Source: Amycolatopsis camponoti (lineage in GTDB: Bacteria > Actinomycetota > Actinomycetes > Mycobacteriales > Pseudonocardiaceae). Taken from it: DNA of 64,000 nt. The position numbers and the translations under genes were made by a program. This document shows positions 26,648-35,021 of this stretch, piece by piece (position 1 is the first letter of the stretch; every line of letters starts with the position of its first letter). The DNA lies in the NCBI RefSeq assembly GCF_902497555.1, contig NZ_CABVGP010000001.1:2026501-2090500 (forward strand), written 5' to 3'. A model generated the notes under the pieces. It ran no database searches. It was not told where the DNA came from and was given only the letters and a program-made list of their open reading frames with translations.

Positions 26648-28114
26648 ATGACTGAAACTCCTGCCAAGCACGAGGTCGGTACCCCGGCCGCGGAAGCGCT
26701 CGCGCAGACCCAGAACCCCACCGCGGCGATCACCGACTTCGGCATCGACACGACATCGATGTCAACCGGGGAAGCCGTCCGCGACTACTTCGCCCGCATC
26801 CGCGCCGGTGAGCTCGGCTCGTTGCCGTCGTTGTTCGGCCTGCTCGTGCTGGTGATCCTGTTCAGCGCGCTGTCGGACAACTTCTTCACGCTGGCCAACA
26901 TCGCCAACGTGTTCCCGCAGGGCGCGGGCGTGATCATCATCGCGATGGGCATCGTCTTCGTGCTGCTGCTCGGCGAGATCGACCTCGCGGCCGGTGTGGC
27001 GTCCGGCACCGCCGCGTCGGTGATGGCCCTGCACTACGTCCATGCGGGCAATTTGCTGGGCACCTTGGGCTCCGGCGTGTTCATCACGTTCATCGCGGTC
27101 CTCGCCGCGGCCATGCTGCTCTCGGCCTACCAGCGGATCTGGGGTGGCGCAGTGCTGTCGCTGATCGGCCTGCTGATCGTCGCGATCGGCGTCCCCGCCA
27201 ACGCCTGGCTGGAGATCGTGCTGGCCATCTGCGTCGGCACCTCGATCGGCTGCATCACCGGCTTCCTGGTGTCGAAGATCGGCATGCCGTCCTTCGTCGT
27301 GACGCTGGCGCTGTTCATCGTGTGGCAGGGCGTCCTGCTGCAGTTCATCGGTGAGGGCGGCACGATCGGCATCACCAACTCGGACGTCCTGTACAAGATC
27401 GCCAACGGCAACCTGAACGTCCTCGGCAGCTGGATCTTCTTCCTCGTCGCCGCCGGCGGGTTCGCGGCGATCACGCTGCTCAGTCACTTCCGGCGGCTCC
27501 AGCGCGGCCTGGTCGTCCAGCCGACGACGCTGGTGCTGATCAAGGTCGGCGCGCTCGTCGTGCTGTCGGCGGTGGGGACCTGGCTGCTGACGATCAACCG
27601 CTCGCCGAACAAGGCGGTCGTCACGATCCAGGGCATCCCGTACGTCATCCCGATCATGCTGGTGCTGCTGGTGGCCGGGACCTACGTGCTCAACCGGACC
27701 AAGTACGGCCGGTACGTCTACGCGGTCGGCGGCAACAAGGAAGCCGCCCGCCGTGCCGGTATCGACGTGCCGAAGATCCGGGCCAGCGTGTTCGTCATCG
27801 GCTCGGCGGTCGCGGCCATCGGCGGCATCGTCGCCGCGTCGAAGGTCGGCTCGGTCAGCCCGCAGTCCGGTGGCCTCAACACGCTGCTGTACTCGGTCGG
27901 CGCGGCCGTCATCGGCGGCACGTCGCTGTTCGGCGGCAAGGGCCGCGTGGCCGACGCCGTCGTCGGTGGTCTCGTGATCGCCGTGGTCATCAACGGCCTG
28001 GGCCTGCTCAAGCAGCCGGCCGCGGTGGTCAACATCGTCACCGGTCTGGTCCTGTTGCTCGCCGCCACGGTCGACGCGCTGTCCCGGCGCCGCGCGGCTG
28101 CGTCGACGCGCTGA
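26648..28114 (+). CDS. xylH: ABC transporter permease, xylose type
   Basis: This is the membrane channel subunit of the sugar importer, 488 aa. After a hydrophilic N-terminus of about 60 residues come roughly 10-12 membrane helices. The coupling region reads GRYVYAVGGNKEAARRAGIDVPKIRASVFV, and SLFGGKGRVADAVVGGLVIAVVINGL is the C-terminal family motif (each shown in part elsewhere in XylH/RbsC proteins). It is longer than E. coli XylH (393 aa), mainly through extra central helices (about residues 150-320). An in-frame GTG at 26624, overlapping the xylG stop, is an alternative start. The ROK regulator gene follows after 12 bases. Confidence 0.9.
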   Translation: MTETPAKHEVGTPAAEALAQTQNPTAAITDFGIDTTSMSTGEAVRDYFARIRAGELGSLPSLFGLLVLVILFSALSDNFFTLANIANVFPQGAGVIIIAMGIVFVLLLGEIDLAAGVASGTAASVMALHYVHAGNLLGTLGSGVFITFIAVLAAAMLLSAYQRIWGGAVLSLIGLLIVAIGVPANAWLEIVLAICVGTSIGCITGFLVSKIGMPSFVVTLALFIVWQGVLLQFIGEGGTIGITNSDVLYKIANGNLNVLGSWIFFLVAAGGFAAITLLSHFRRLQRGLVVQPTTLVLIKVGALVVLSAVGTWLLTINRSPNKAVVTIQGIPYVIPIMLVLLVAGTYVLNRTKYGRYVYAVGGNKEAARRAGIDVPKIRASVFVIGSAVAAIGGIVAASKVGSVSPQSGGLNTLLYSVGAAVIGGTSLFGGKGRVADAVVGGLVIAVVINGLGLLKQPAAVVNIVTGLVLLLAATVDALSRRRAAASTR

Positions 28115-28125
28115 ACCAGCCTGGC

Positions 28126-29307
28126 ATGATCAAGCCTGTGTCCAGCTCACCCGTTGCTCGACCGGACGAGGTGCGCCGGCACAACCGCACGACCCTGCTC
28201 CGCCTGCTGCACGTCGGCGGGCCGAGCACCCGGGCGACCCTGGCCACGCAGCTGGGGCTCAACCGGAGCACGATCAAGACCCTCGTCGACGGGCTGGCGG
28301 AAGCCGGCGTCGTCGAGGAGAAGGTGCCGAGGCCGGGACGAGGGGCGGGCCGCCCCTCGCTCCTGGTCCTGCCCCAGCCGCACGCGGCGGTCGTGCTCGC
28401 GGTCGACCTGCAGGTCGAGCACGTCGCGATCGCCCTGGTCGGGCTGGGTGGCCAGATCCTGGGCCGCAACAGCTGGAACCTGCGGGGCCGGATGGGGCAG
28501 CCCGACGAGGTCATCACGCACGTCATCGAGTCGACCGCCATCCTGGCGAGCGACCTCGACGTGACCCCGGTGGCCGCCGGGGTGTCCGTGCCGGGCGTCG
28601 TCCGGCGGGCGGACGGGCACGTGCACGAAGCCCCGAACCTGCGCTGGACCGACGTCGCGCTCGGCGAGCGGCTCGGCGCGGTCTTGCAGATCCCGATCCT
28701 GGTCGGCAACGACGCCGAGTTCGGCGCGGTCGCCGAGCACCTGCGCGGCGCGGCCCGCGGGGCGTCCGACGTGGTGTACATCTCGGCGGACGTCGGGGTC
28801 GGCGGCGGCGTCATCGCCGAGGGTTCGGCGCTGCGCGGCGGCTCCGGCTACGTCGGCGAGATCGGGCACATGGTGATCCGCCCGGACGGGCGGGACTGCT
28901 ACTGCGGCAGCAGCGGCTGCTGGGAGACCGAGGTCGGCGAGGCGGCGCTGTGCCGGGCGCTCGGCCTGCCGGAGGACACCCCGCGCGGGGCGATCCTGTT
29001 CGAGCTGCGCGAGCTCGGCCGGAACCCGGAGGTCGCGCTGACGCGGCTGGCGGAGTTCGCCGAGTGGCTGACCCTGGGGTTGATCAACGTCGTCAACCTG
29101 CTCGGACCGCAGCTGGTGATCCTCGGCGACCTGCTGACGGTGCTGCCGGAGGCGGTGCTGCGGCACGTCGGCACGGAGGTTCGCCGGCGCAGCCTGGTGA
29201 GCCGCGCGGTCGGCGGCACCCGGATCATCAGCTCGGCGCTGGGGGCCGATGTGAAGCTGCTGGGCGCCGCGGAAGTGGCGTTCGAAGTCGTGCTGGATTC
29301 TGTCTGA
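28126..29307 (+). CDS. ROK-family transcriptional regulator (XylR-like)
   Basis: This is a 393-aa sugar-responsive repressor. A winged helix opens the protein (VRRHNRTTLLRLLHVGG, then LNRSTIKTLVDGLAEAG). The sugar-kinase-like ROK domain follows, with the glucose/sugar-site motif GNDAEFGA and GVGGGVI. The zinc motif CYCGSSGCWE is intact, and EIGHMVI supplies the His ligand. It is the last gene of the xylose operon, so it probably senses the imported pentose and binds the palindrome at 24445-24471; that pairing is inferred. A strong bidirectional terminator follows. Confidence 0.9.
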   Translation: MIKPVSSSPVARPDEVRRHNRTTLLRLLHVGGPSTRATLATQLGLNRSTIKTLVDGLAEAGVVEEKVPRPGRGAGRPSLLVLPQPHAAVVLAVDLQVEHVAIALVGLGGQILGRNSWNLRGRMGQPDEVITHVIESTAILASDLDVTPVAAGVSVPGVVRRADGHVHEAPNLRWTDVALGERLGAVLQIPILVGNDAEFGAVAEHLRGAARGASDVVYISADVGVGGGVIAEGSALRGGSGYVGEIGHMVIRPDGRDCYCGSSGCWETEVGEAALCRALGLPEDTPRGAILFELRELGRNPEVALTRLAEFAEWLTLGLINVVNLLGPQLVILGDLLTVLPEAVLRHVGTEVRRRSLVSRAVGGTRIISSALGADVKLLGAAEVAFEVVLDSV

Positions 29308-29428
29308 TTTCCTGTCCGGTTTTGTGTCCGGAATCACGGTCTTTCGCGGCCGTACCGTGATATCGGCCACGCATTGTGCAAGTTGCAGACTGTGCAGGTT
29401 TCAGCTGCGCGGGTTTCAAGAAAACGCG

Positions 29429-29464
29429 AAGGCGGCCGGTGCCTGTGCGCACCGGCCGCCTTTT
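29429..29464. terminator. Bidirectional terminator, ROK gene / DUF7455 gene
   Basis: Perfect 14-base arms (29429-29442 and 29449-29462) flank a 6-base loop and are followed by T residues on the plus strand. The hairpin sits between two convergent stops. Confidence 0.88.
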
Positions 29465-29476
29465 CGCTTGTCTGGG

Positions 29477-29656
29477 TTACCGCTGGATGTCGGCGGACAG
29501 TTCCTTGAGCTTGGCCTCGTGCTCGCGGGCGTGGTGCCCGCAGAAGAGCAGTTCCCCACCCTTGCTGAGGATGGCTCGTACCTGAGCTGCAGCTCCACAC
29601 CGGTCACAGCGGTCGGCAGCGGTCAGTTCGGGGCGGGTGAGCGTCGGCGTTGTCAT
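29477..29656 (-). CDS. DUF7455 zinc-ribbon-like small protein
   Basis: This 59-aa protein is widely conserved in actinobacteria and of unknown function. It has the pair CDRCG (near residue 18) and a second Cys/His set in LLFCGHHAREHE, which could form a small zinc-binding fold. The C-terminus is a charged helix. The ATG at 29656 is backed by GGAGGG eight bases before it; upstream in-frame codons lack family resemblance. The gene is monocistronic, convergent with the xylose operon and divergent from the exporter gene. Confidence 0.85.
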   Translation of the reverse strand: MTTPTLTRPELTAADRCDRCGAAAQVRAILSKGGELLFCGHHAREHEAKLKELSADIQR

Positions 29657-29924
29657 GGGGGTCTCCCTCCGTCCCGGCACCGGTTGCCCGGTGCCATCGA
29701 TCCAGCTACGCCCACATCGGGACTGATGCCGGTGGCGGCGATCGCCTTCGGCTCCGCGGTGTTCGTGCTTCCACTCTTCCAGACGTTCGGCGGCTCGCAA
29801 GTGTTCCCGCGCCGGTGGGGACCTGAGTCACGCCGATTTACCCCGTATGCCGTAGCGGCGTCCCGCAATGTAGGAGACGAATATCCGGAGAGTTACGTTT
29901 TCCGTGGTCAGGCACCATGGACTC

Positions 29925-30806
29925 GTGAGCACACAGACTTCGCCGAGGAGGCTTTCCGCGGTACCCGCCCCGCTGTTGTTCGTTCTCAGCGGAATTTCCA
30001 TGTACGCCGGAGCGGCCATCGCGGTCGGCCTTTTCGGCCACGCGACCCCGGCCGGCATCGCCTGGCTCCGCTGCCTGGGCGCGGCGGTGGTCCTCCTGGC
30101 CTGGCGGCGCCCGGGGCGCGCGGCCTGGCGCGGCCGCCGGCTGGTGCTGGCGATCGCGTTCGGCATCGTGACGGCGGGCATGAACGTGCTCTTCTACGAG
30201 GCGATCGCCCGCCTCCCGCTGGGGACGGTGGTGGCGATGGAGTTCCTCGGCCCGGTCCTGGTGGCCGCGTTCGGGTCCCGCTCACCGCGCGACGTGCTGG
30301 CGGTGGTCCTGGTGGCGTGCGGCGTGGTGGCGATCGCCGATGTCCAGCTGTCGGGGTCCGTGATCGGTGTCGTGTTCGCGCTGGGCGCGGCGGCGGCGTG
30401 GGCGGGGTACATCCTCCTGGGGAAGCGGGTGGCGTCGTCCGAGGGATCGGGCATCGACAGCCTGGCGATCGGCTTCGCGGCGGCGACGGTGGTGCTTTCT
30501 CCGCTGGCCTTCGGGACGGGTGAGGTGTGGTCTTCGCCTCGGATGCTGCTGCTCGGGGTGGGGGTCGGGGTGTTGTCGACGGTGGTGCCTTATGCGTTGG
30601 ACCAGGTGGTGCTGCGCCGGCTGGGACAGGCGCGGTTCGCGGTGCTGCTGGCGTTGCTGCCGGTGACGGCGGGAGTGATGGGGTTCGTGTTGCTGGCCCA
30701 GGTGCCTTCGCCGGTGGAAGCGGCGGGGACTTTGGCTGTGGTCGGTGGGGTGGCTTTGCGGAGCCGGGATGAGGCTGTTCGGCCTGGTCCGGAGCCGCCG
30801 GGGTGA
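29925..30806 (+). CDS. EamA/DMT-family exporter (RhtA-like)
   Basis: This is a membrane transporter of about 293 aa with ten predicted helices arranged as two EamA repeats. The first includes AIAVGLFGHATPAGIAWLR and the second AAAWAGYILLGKRVAS. The RhtA-like pattern (LPLGTVVAMEFLGPVLVAAF) points to export of amino acids or small metabolites, with no firm substrate. GTG at 29925 gives the usual short N-terminus; GTG 29904 is possible. No Shine-Dalgarno is visible, so the message may be leaderless. The gene stands alone, and a repeat-rich non-coding region follows. Confidence 0.86.
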   Translation: MSTQTSPRRLSAVPAPLLFVLSGISMYAGAAIAVGLFGHATPAGIAWLRCLGAAVVLLAWRRPGRAAWRGRRLVLAIAFGIVTAGMNVLFYEAIARLPLGTVVAMEFLGPVLVAAFGSRSPRDVLAVVLVACGVVAIADVQLSGSVIGVVFALGAAAAWAGYILLGKRVASSEGSGIDSLAIGFAAATVVLSPLAFGTGEVWSSPRMLLLGVGVGVLSTVVPYALDQVVLRRLGQARFAVLLALLPVTAGVMGFVLLAQVPSPVEAAGTLAVVGGVALRSRDEAVRPGPEPPG

Positions 30807-31286
30807 GTGGTCGCTGGTGGCGGGTTGCGGGATCGGCCGGGTTGCCGGGCTGATGGCCGCTGAGCTGCCGGGGCTGCCGGCTACCGGCGCAGGGCCGATC
30901 GCTGTCGGGCCGCCGGGGTTGCTGGCCGCCGGTTTGCCGGAGCTGCTGGGCTGACGGCCGCTGAACTGTCGGGCCGTTGCTGGCCGCCGGTTTGCCGGAG
31001 CTGCTGGGCTGACGGCCGCTGAACTGTCGGGCCGCCGGGGTTGGTGGCGTCGGGACCGCCGGGTTGACCGCGCCGGTTTGTCGGAACAACCAGGCTGACG
31101 GCCGCTGAGCTGCAGGGGTGCCGGGCCGATGGCGCCGAGTTGCCCACAGGCCGTCCGTGATGTGGACAACCCGGCCCCGACCGGGGCTTGCCGCGGGTTT
31201 CCGTCGGGCGCCGCCGATACGCTGGAGCGGGGACGGACCCCCTGGGAAGGGTGGGCCGCGCCCCCGGGCCGGAGGAGGCGGGTGCC
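30807..31286. other. Repeat-rich gene-free region
   Basis: This 480-base stretch is made largely of degenerate CTGAYGGCCGCTGARCTG-type repeats (near 30850, 30950, 31008 and 31095), including a perfect 58-bp tandem duplication. Open frames here have repeat-like, low-complexity translations and no start signals. The promoter of the following ligase gene must lie at its right end. Confidence 0.6.
30918..31033. repeat. Perfect 58-bp tandem duplication
   Basis: Bases 30918-30975 and 30976-31033 are identical. Degenerate copies flank them on both sides. Perfect identity suggests a recent duplication, so the copy number may vary between strains. Confidence 0.85.
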
Positions 31287-32642
31287 ATGACCAAGGCGGC
31301 GTCAGCCGCGGCGAAGGACTTCGCCGCCGCCGGGGTGGGTGGGGTTCACCTCGCCTGGGCCGACAACAACGGAATCCCGCGCTCGCGCATCGTCCCCATC
31401 GGTGGCCTCGCCGATGCCGCCACGCGGGGGGTCGGGGCCACCTCGCTCTTCGCCGTCTTCGACAGCCATGACGCCATCACCTACGGGCACGCCGGCCTCT
31501 CGACCCCCTCCGGGGACGTCCGGCTCGTGCCCGTCGTCGAGCGGCTGCGGCGGCTCGCCGGGCAGCCCGCGCTCGCCTGGGCGCCCGTCCGGCAGCTCAC
31601 CCAGAGCGGCGATCCCTGGCCCTACTGCCAGCGTGCCGTCCTCGAAGCGCAGGTCGCCGAGGGTGCGCGCCGCGGGCTCGAGTTCCGGGCCGGTTACGAG
31701 CTCGAGTTCGCCGTCGCTCCCGCCGGCAGCACCGATGTCGTCACCTCGCCCGGGCACCCCGGGCCCGCCTACAGCCCGCACGCCCTCGTCGGGCTCGACG
31801 GCTTCGTCGCCGCCCTCCTGCACGACTTCGCCGCCAACGGCCTGCGGATCGGCCAGCTGCACGCCGAGTACGGCGTGGCGCAGCTCGAGCTGTCACTGGC
31901 CGCCACCGATCCGGTTTCCGCCGCCGACGACCAGCTGCTGGCCCGGCAGACCATCCACGCCGCCGCACACGCGCACGGCCTCGTCGTCAGCTTCGCGCCG
32001 CTGATCGGACTCGGCGCGGCCGGCAACGGCTGGCACCTGCACACCTCCGTCCGCCGCAAGGGCCGCAACCTCCTCGACGACGAAAGCGGCGTCCCGACCG
32101 GTGACGGCGCCGGCTACCTCGCCGGCCTGCTGCGGGACCTGCCGGCGTTGACCGCGATCACCGCCCCGAGCGTCCCGTCGACCCTGCGGCTGCGCCCCGG
32201 CTACTTCGCGGGCGCGTACGCGTTCTGGGGCGTCGAGAACCGGGAGGCGCCGCTGCGGTACGTCCCGGGCTCGCAGCTGCTGGGCGCCGACCACGCGAAC
32301 GTCGAGCTCAAGACGTCGGACGCCTCCGCCAACCCCTACCTCGCCCTCGCCGTGGTGCTGGCCGCCGGGATGGCCGGCATCGCCGACGCCGCCGCGCTGC
32401 CCGCCCCGATCGCCGAAGACCCGGGCGGCTGGACGGAAGGCGAGCGGGAGACGCGCGGCGTGCGCCGGCTGCCGGCCGACACCGCCGGGCAGGACGCCGC
32501 CCTGACGGCGTCGCCGCGGGTCGCCGGGGTGCTCGGCGACGACCTGCTCGGGGCCTTCCGCGCCGTCCGGGCGTCCGACGCGGCGTGGGCCGCGGAGCGC
32601 ACGGCCGACGAAATCGTCGCCGCGCACCTGTGGCTTTATTGA
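31287..32642 (+). CDS. Glutamine-synthetase-family ligase (GlnA paralogue)
   Basis: This 451-aa ATP-dependent gamma-glutamyl ligase is probably not the housekeeping glutamine synthetase. The catalytic-domain landmarks are present: GYELEF and HAEYGVAQLELSL (metal-binding Glu residues), GNGWHLHTSV (ATP/metal His) and WGVENREAPLRY (substrate Arg region). The N-terminal beta-grasp domain has WADNNGIPRSR. Such paralogues attach glutamate to polyamines, anilines or other amines; the amine here is unknown. The start at 31287 has GGAGGAGG upstream. The cysteine-hydrolase-like gene follows after 48 bases on the same strand, suggesting a two-gene operon. Confidence 0.87.
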   Translation: MTKAASAAAKDFAAAGVGGVHLAWADNNGIPRSRIVPIGGLADAATRGVGATSLFAVFDSHDAITYGHAGLSTPSGDVRLVPVVERLRRLAGQPALAWAPVRQLTQSGDPWPYCQRAVLEAQVAEGARRGLEFRAGYELEFAVAPAGSTDVVTSPGHPGPAYSPHALVGLDGFVAALLHDFAANGLRIGQLHAEYGVAQLELSLAATDPVSAADDQLLARQTIHAAAHAHGLVVSFAPLIGLGAAGNGWHLHTSVRRKGRNLLDDESGVPTGDGAGYLAGLLRDLPALTAITAPSVPSTLRLRPGYFAGAYAFWGVENREAPLRYVPGSQLLGADHANVELKTSDASANPYLALAVVLAAGMAGIADAAALPAPIAEDPGGWTEGERETRGVRRLPADTAGQDAALTASPRVAGVLGDDLLGAFRAVRASDAAWAAERTADEIVAAHLWLY

Positions 32643-34920
32643 GGCTGGGACAATGGACCCGACGAATCCGGGAAACCGCTGAGGGGACCGATGTCTTCGG
32701 GGATCGACGGCGGACAGCTCGACCTGTCCGGGGTGCGGTGGCTGCCGGGCGGGGCCCGGCTGGCCGCGATCGCCCAGGCGGAGCTGCCGCAGAAGGACGG
32801 CCTGGCCGCGGCGTTCTGCGGGCTCGCGGCCCTGCGCGCGGCCGGGCTCGACGTGCCCGACCAGGACACCGTCGCGCTCGCCGCGGGCACGGTCCGCGGG
32901 CCGGTCGTGCGCCCGCCGGGCGAGGCCGGCCGCGCGGAGTTCCGGTTGTCCGTGCCGCACGTCGACGACCCGGCCGCGGCGGGCACGCGGGTGTCCGGGC
33001 TGGCGACGGCCGTCCGCGCGCTGTCGGGTGGCGCTCTCGCGGCGGTACCGGTGACGGGGGAGTGGACCACCGAGACGCTCTTCGACCTGCTGATCGGGCT
33101 GTGGGACGTGCCGCGCGTCGCGGTGATCGCCCGGATCGACGGCGCCGAGCTGGGCGCCCACGACACCCCGGAACGCGCGCTGCTCGACTACCTCGACACC
33201 GGTGTCCCGCCACTGTGGACGTCCCGCTGGCGCCCGCCGGGTGGCCACTTCGTGCTCGTGGCCGGGGTCCGCATCGGCGCGGAGGGCACGCTGCTGTCCG
33301 TTGTGGACACTTATCCGTCGTTCGGGGACAACGGGATCCACGACCAGCCCGTCGAGTGGGTCGCCGCGGCGCTGGCCGGGCTGGGCGTGCTGGTGGTCGT
33401 CGACGCGGACCAGGTCGCCGTGACGCGCGAGGCGGCCCGCGTCGCCGGCCTCGCTCCGTCGGCGTGGGACTGACCTCGCCGGCGTTCTCCGGCGCGAAGC
33501 GGGAATGGCGGCGGCCGTAGGCGAAGTAGATGACCAGGCCGATCGCCAGCCACACGGCGAACCGGATCCAGGTGAGCACGTTCAGGTTGAGCATCAGGTA
33601 CAGGCACGCCAGCGCCGCCACGACCGGGACCACCGGCGAGAACGGCACGCGGAACGGCCGGTCCAGGTCGGGGCGACGGCGGCGCAGCACCGGCACCGCG
33701 ACGGCCACGATGATCATCGCCGACAGCGCGCCGATGCTCACCATGTCGGCCAGCTCGGAGATCGGGATGAACGCGGCCAGCACGGCGATCAGCACGGCGC
33801 CGCCGATGGTCATCCGGTGCGGGGTGCCCCAGCGCGGGTGGGTGCGGCCGAGCGCCTTCGGCAGCAGGCCGTCGCGGCCCATGGCGAAGCCGATCCGCCC
33901 GATCGTGACGAGCTCGACCATCATCACCGACGTCAGCCCGGTCACCGCGCCGAGCGAGATGAGCGCGCCGACCCAGTGCTGGCCGACCTTGTCGAACGCG
34001 TCCGCCAGCGGCGCGCCCGTGTCGATGTCGGTGAACGGGATCATGCCGGTCAGCACGATCGACACGCCGATGTAGAGCAGCGCGCACACGCCGAGCGCGC
34101 CGAGGATGCCGACCCGGAGGTCCTTGCGCGGGTTCAGCGTCTCCTCGCCGAGGTTCGCGAGCGCCTCGAAACCGGTGTAGGCGAAGAAGACGATGGCGGC
34201 GGCGGTGACCATCCCGGCGATGCCGTAGACCGACTGCTCCAGGCCGAGCGCGGCCTGGACGATCGGCTGCTCCAGCACCGTCGAGCCGTTCGCGGGAGGC
34301 TGGGCCGGCGGGATGAACGGCGTCAGGTTCGCGCCCTTGACGAAGAACAGGCCGACGGCCAGCACCAGCACGCAGACGGCGACCTTCACGCAGACGAGCA
34401 GGTTGGTCAGCCAGGCCGACTCCTTGATGCCGAGCACGGCGACGACGGTCAGCACCGCGATGATCAGCACCGCCCCGACGTTCACCTTCGCGTCCTCGCC
34501 GAACCACTCCGGCGACAGCCCGAGCAGGTTGGCCAGGTAGCCGGACCAGCCGCGCGACACCACCGCGGCGCCGAGCGCGAACTCCAGCAGCAGGTCCCAG
34601 CCGATGATCCAGGCGAAGACCTCGCCGAGGGTGGCGAAGGCGTACGTGTAAGCACTTCCGGCGGTGGGGACGCTGGAGGCGAGCTCGGCGTAGCAGAGCG
34701 CCGCGAGCCCCGCGACGACCGCGCCGAGCACGAACGACAGCGTCACCGCGGGCCCGGCGTGCGTCTTCGCCTCGACGCCCGCGAGGGTGAAGATGCCGGT
34801 ACCGATGATGATCCCGACGCCGAACCCGACCAGGTCGCGCCCGCGCAGCCGCCGCTTGAGCTCCCCGGAGTCCTGGCGCTTCAGGACGTCGTCCACGTTC
34901 AAGGTTCTCCGCACACCCAT
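32308..34920 (-). CDS. APC-superfamily amino acid permease with missing normal stop
   Basis: Residues 1 to about 480 form a complete cationic-amino-acid-transporter-type permease with about 12-14 helices: GFGVGIIIGTGIFTLAG in helix 1, YAELASSVPTAGSAYTY, and FFAYTGFEALANLGEE. The family ending YFAYGRRHSRF is reached near base 33500. No stop follows; the frame stays open for about 390 more codons, antisense to the cysteine-hydrolase-like gene and the end of the ligase gene, with an Arg/Pro-rich translation that looks non-coding. Either the true stop was lost by mutation or sequence error, or the protein carries a long unnatural tail. The start ATG lacks a Shine-Dalgarno; GTG at 34896, behind GGAG, is an alternative. 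Confidence 0.7.
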   Translation of the reverse strand: MGVRRTLNVDDVLKRQDSGELKRRLRGRDLVGFGVGIIIGTGIFTLAGVEAKTHAGPAVTLSFVLGAVVAGLAALCYAELASSVPTAGSAYTYAFATLGEVFAWIIGWDLLLEFALGAAVVSRGWSGYLANLLGLSPEWFGEDAKVNVGAVLIIAVLTVVAVLGIKESAWLTNLLVCVKVAVCVLVLAVGLFFVKGANLTPFIPPAQPPANGSTVLEQPIVQAALGLEQSVYGIAGMVTAAAIVFFAYTGFEALANLGEETLNPRKDLRVGILGALGVCALLYIGVSIVLTGMIPFTDIDTGAPLADAFDKVGQHWVGALISLGAVTGLTSVMMVELVTIGRIGFAMGRDGLLPKALGRTHPRWGTPHRMTIGGAVLIAVLAAFIPISELADMVSIGALSAMIIVAVAVPVLRRRRPDLDRPFRVPFSPVVPVVAALACLYLMLNLNVLTWIRFAVWLAIGLVIYFAYGRRHSRFAPENAGEVSPTPTERGRRRGPPRASRRPGPRRRPPARPARPAPRRPTRRAGRGSRCPRTTDKCPQRTAACPPRRCGPRPRARSGHPAGASGTSTVAGHRCRGSRAARVPGCRGRPARRRRSGRSPRRAARPTARSAGRRASRWSTPPSPVPPRERHPTARGRPSPARTPACPPRPGRRRAARTTGTPRGRPRPAGARPARGPCPRRARRCPGRARRARPRAGPRARRTPRPGRPSAAAPPGRSRPAGPRPAATAPRTGRAVRRRSPKTSVPSAVSRIRRVHCPSLNKATGARRRFRRPCAPRPTPRRTPGRRGRPRAGRRRAPRRPAATPSGRRPARRCRPAAGARRASPARLPSSRPGLRRSGRAARRRRRCRPSRRPAPRRGRGRGWRRRPTS
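32691..33473 (+). CDS. Uncharacterised protein with papain/C39-like residue pattern
   Basis: This 260-aa protein was not recognised with certainty. It lacks a signal peptide or membrane segment, so it is cytoplasmic. Its conserved-looking points resemble a cysteine hydrolase: Gln34 in ELPQKDG, Cys43 in AAFCGLAAL, His186 in PPGGHFVLVAGV and Asp206 in SVVDTYPSF. The order Gln, Cys, His, Asp, with about 20 residues from His to Asp, fits papain-like or C39-like folds. It follows the glutamine-synthetase-like ligase by 48 bases, so a ligase-hydrolase pairing is possible. The frame of the convergent amino acid permease runs through this gene in antisense. Confidence 0.65.
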   Translation: MSSGIDGGQLDLSGVRWLPGGARLAAIAQAELPQKDGLAAAFCGLAALRAAGLDVPDQDTVALAAGTVRGPVVRPPGEAGRAEFRLSVPHVDDPAAAGTRVSGLATAVRALSGGALAAVPVTGEWTTETLFDLLIGLWDVPRVAVIARIDGAELGAHDTPERALLDYLDTGVPPLWTSRWRPPGGHFVLVAGVRIGAEGTLLSVVDTYPSFGDNGIHDQPVEWVAAALAGLGVLVVVDADQVAVTREAARVAGLAPSAWD

Positions 34921-35021
34921 GAGGAGAAGTTAGAAGGTCACGGGATTTTTCGCAGAACGGTTCCAGGGTGACCTCCGTCGCGCGGATGGCGCGATCGGCC
35001 GGGCACCGGAATGCTGGGCCC

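Noticed and set aside
30282..31169. Minus-strand frame over the repeat-rich gap
   Set aside because: Its translation simply reflects the 58-bp repeats and the antisense of the exporter gene; no start signal or family resemblance.
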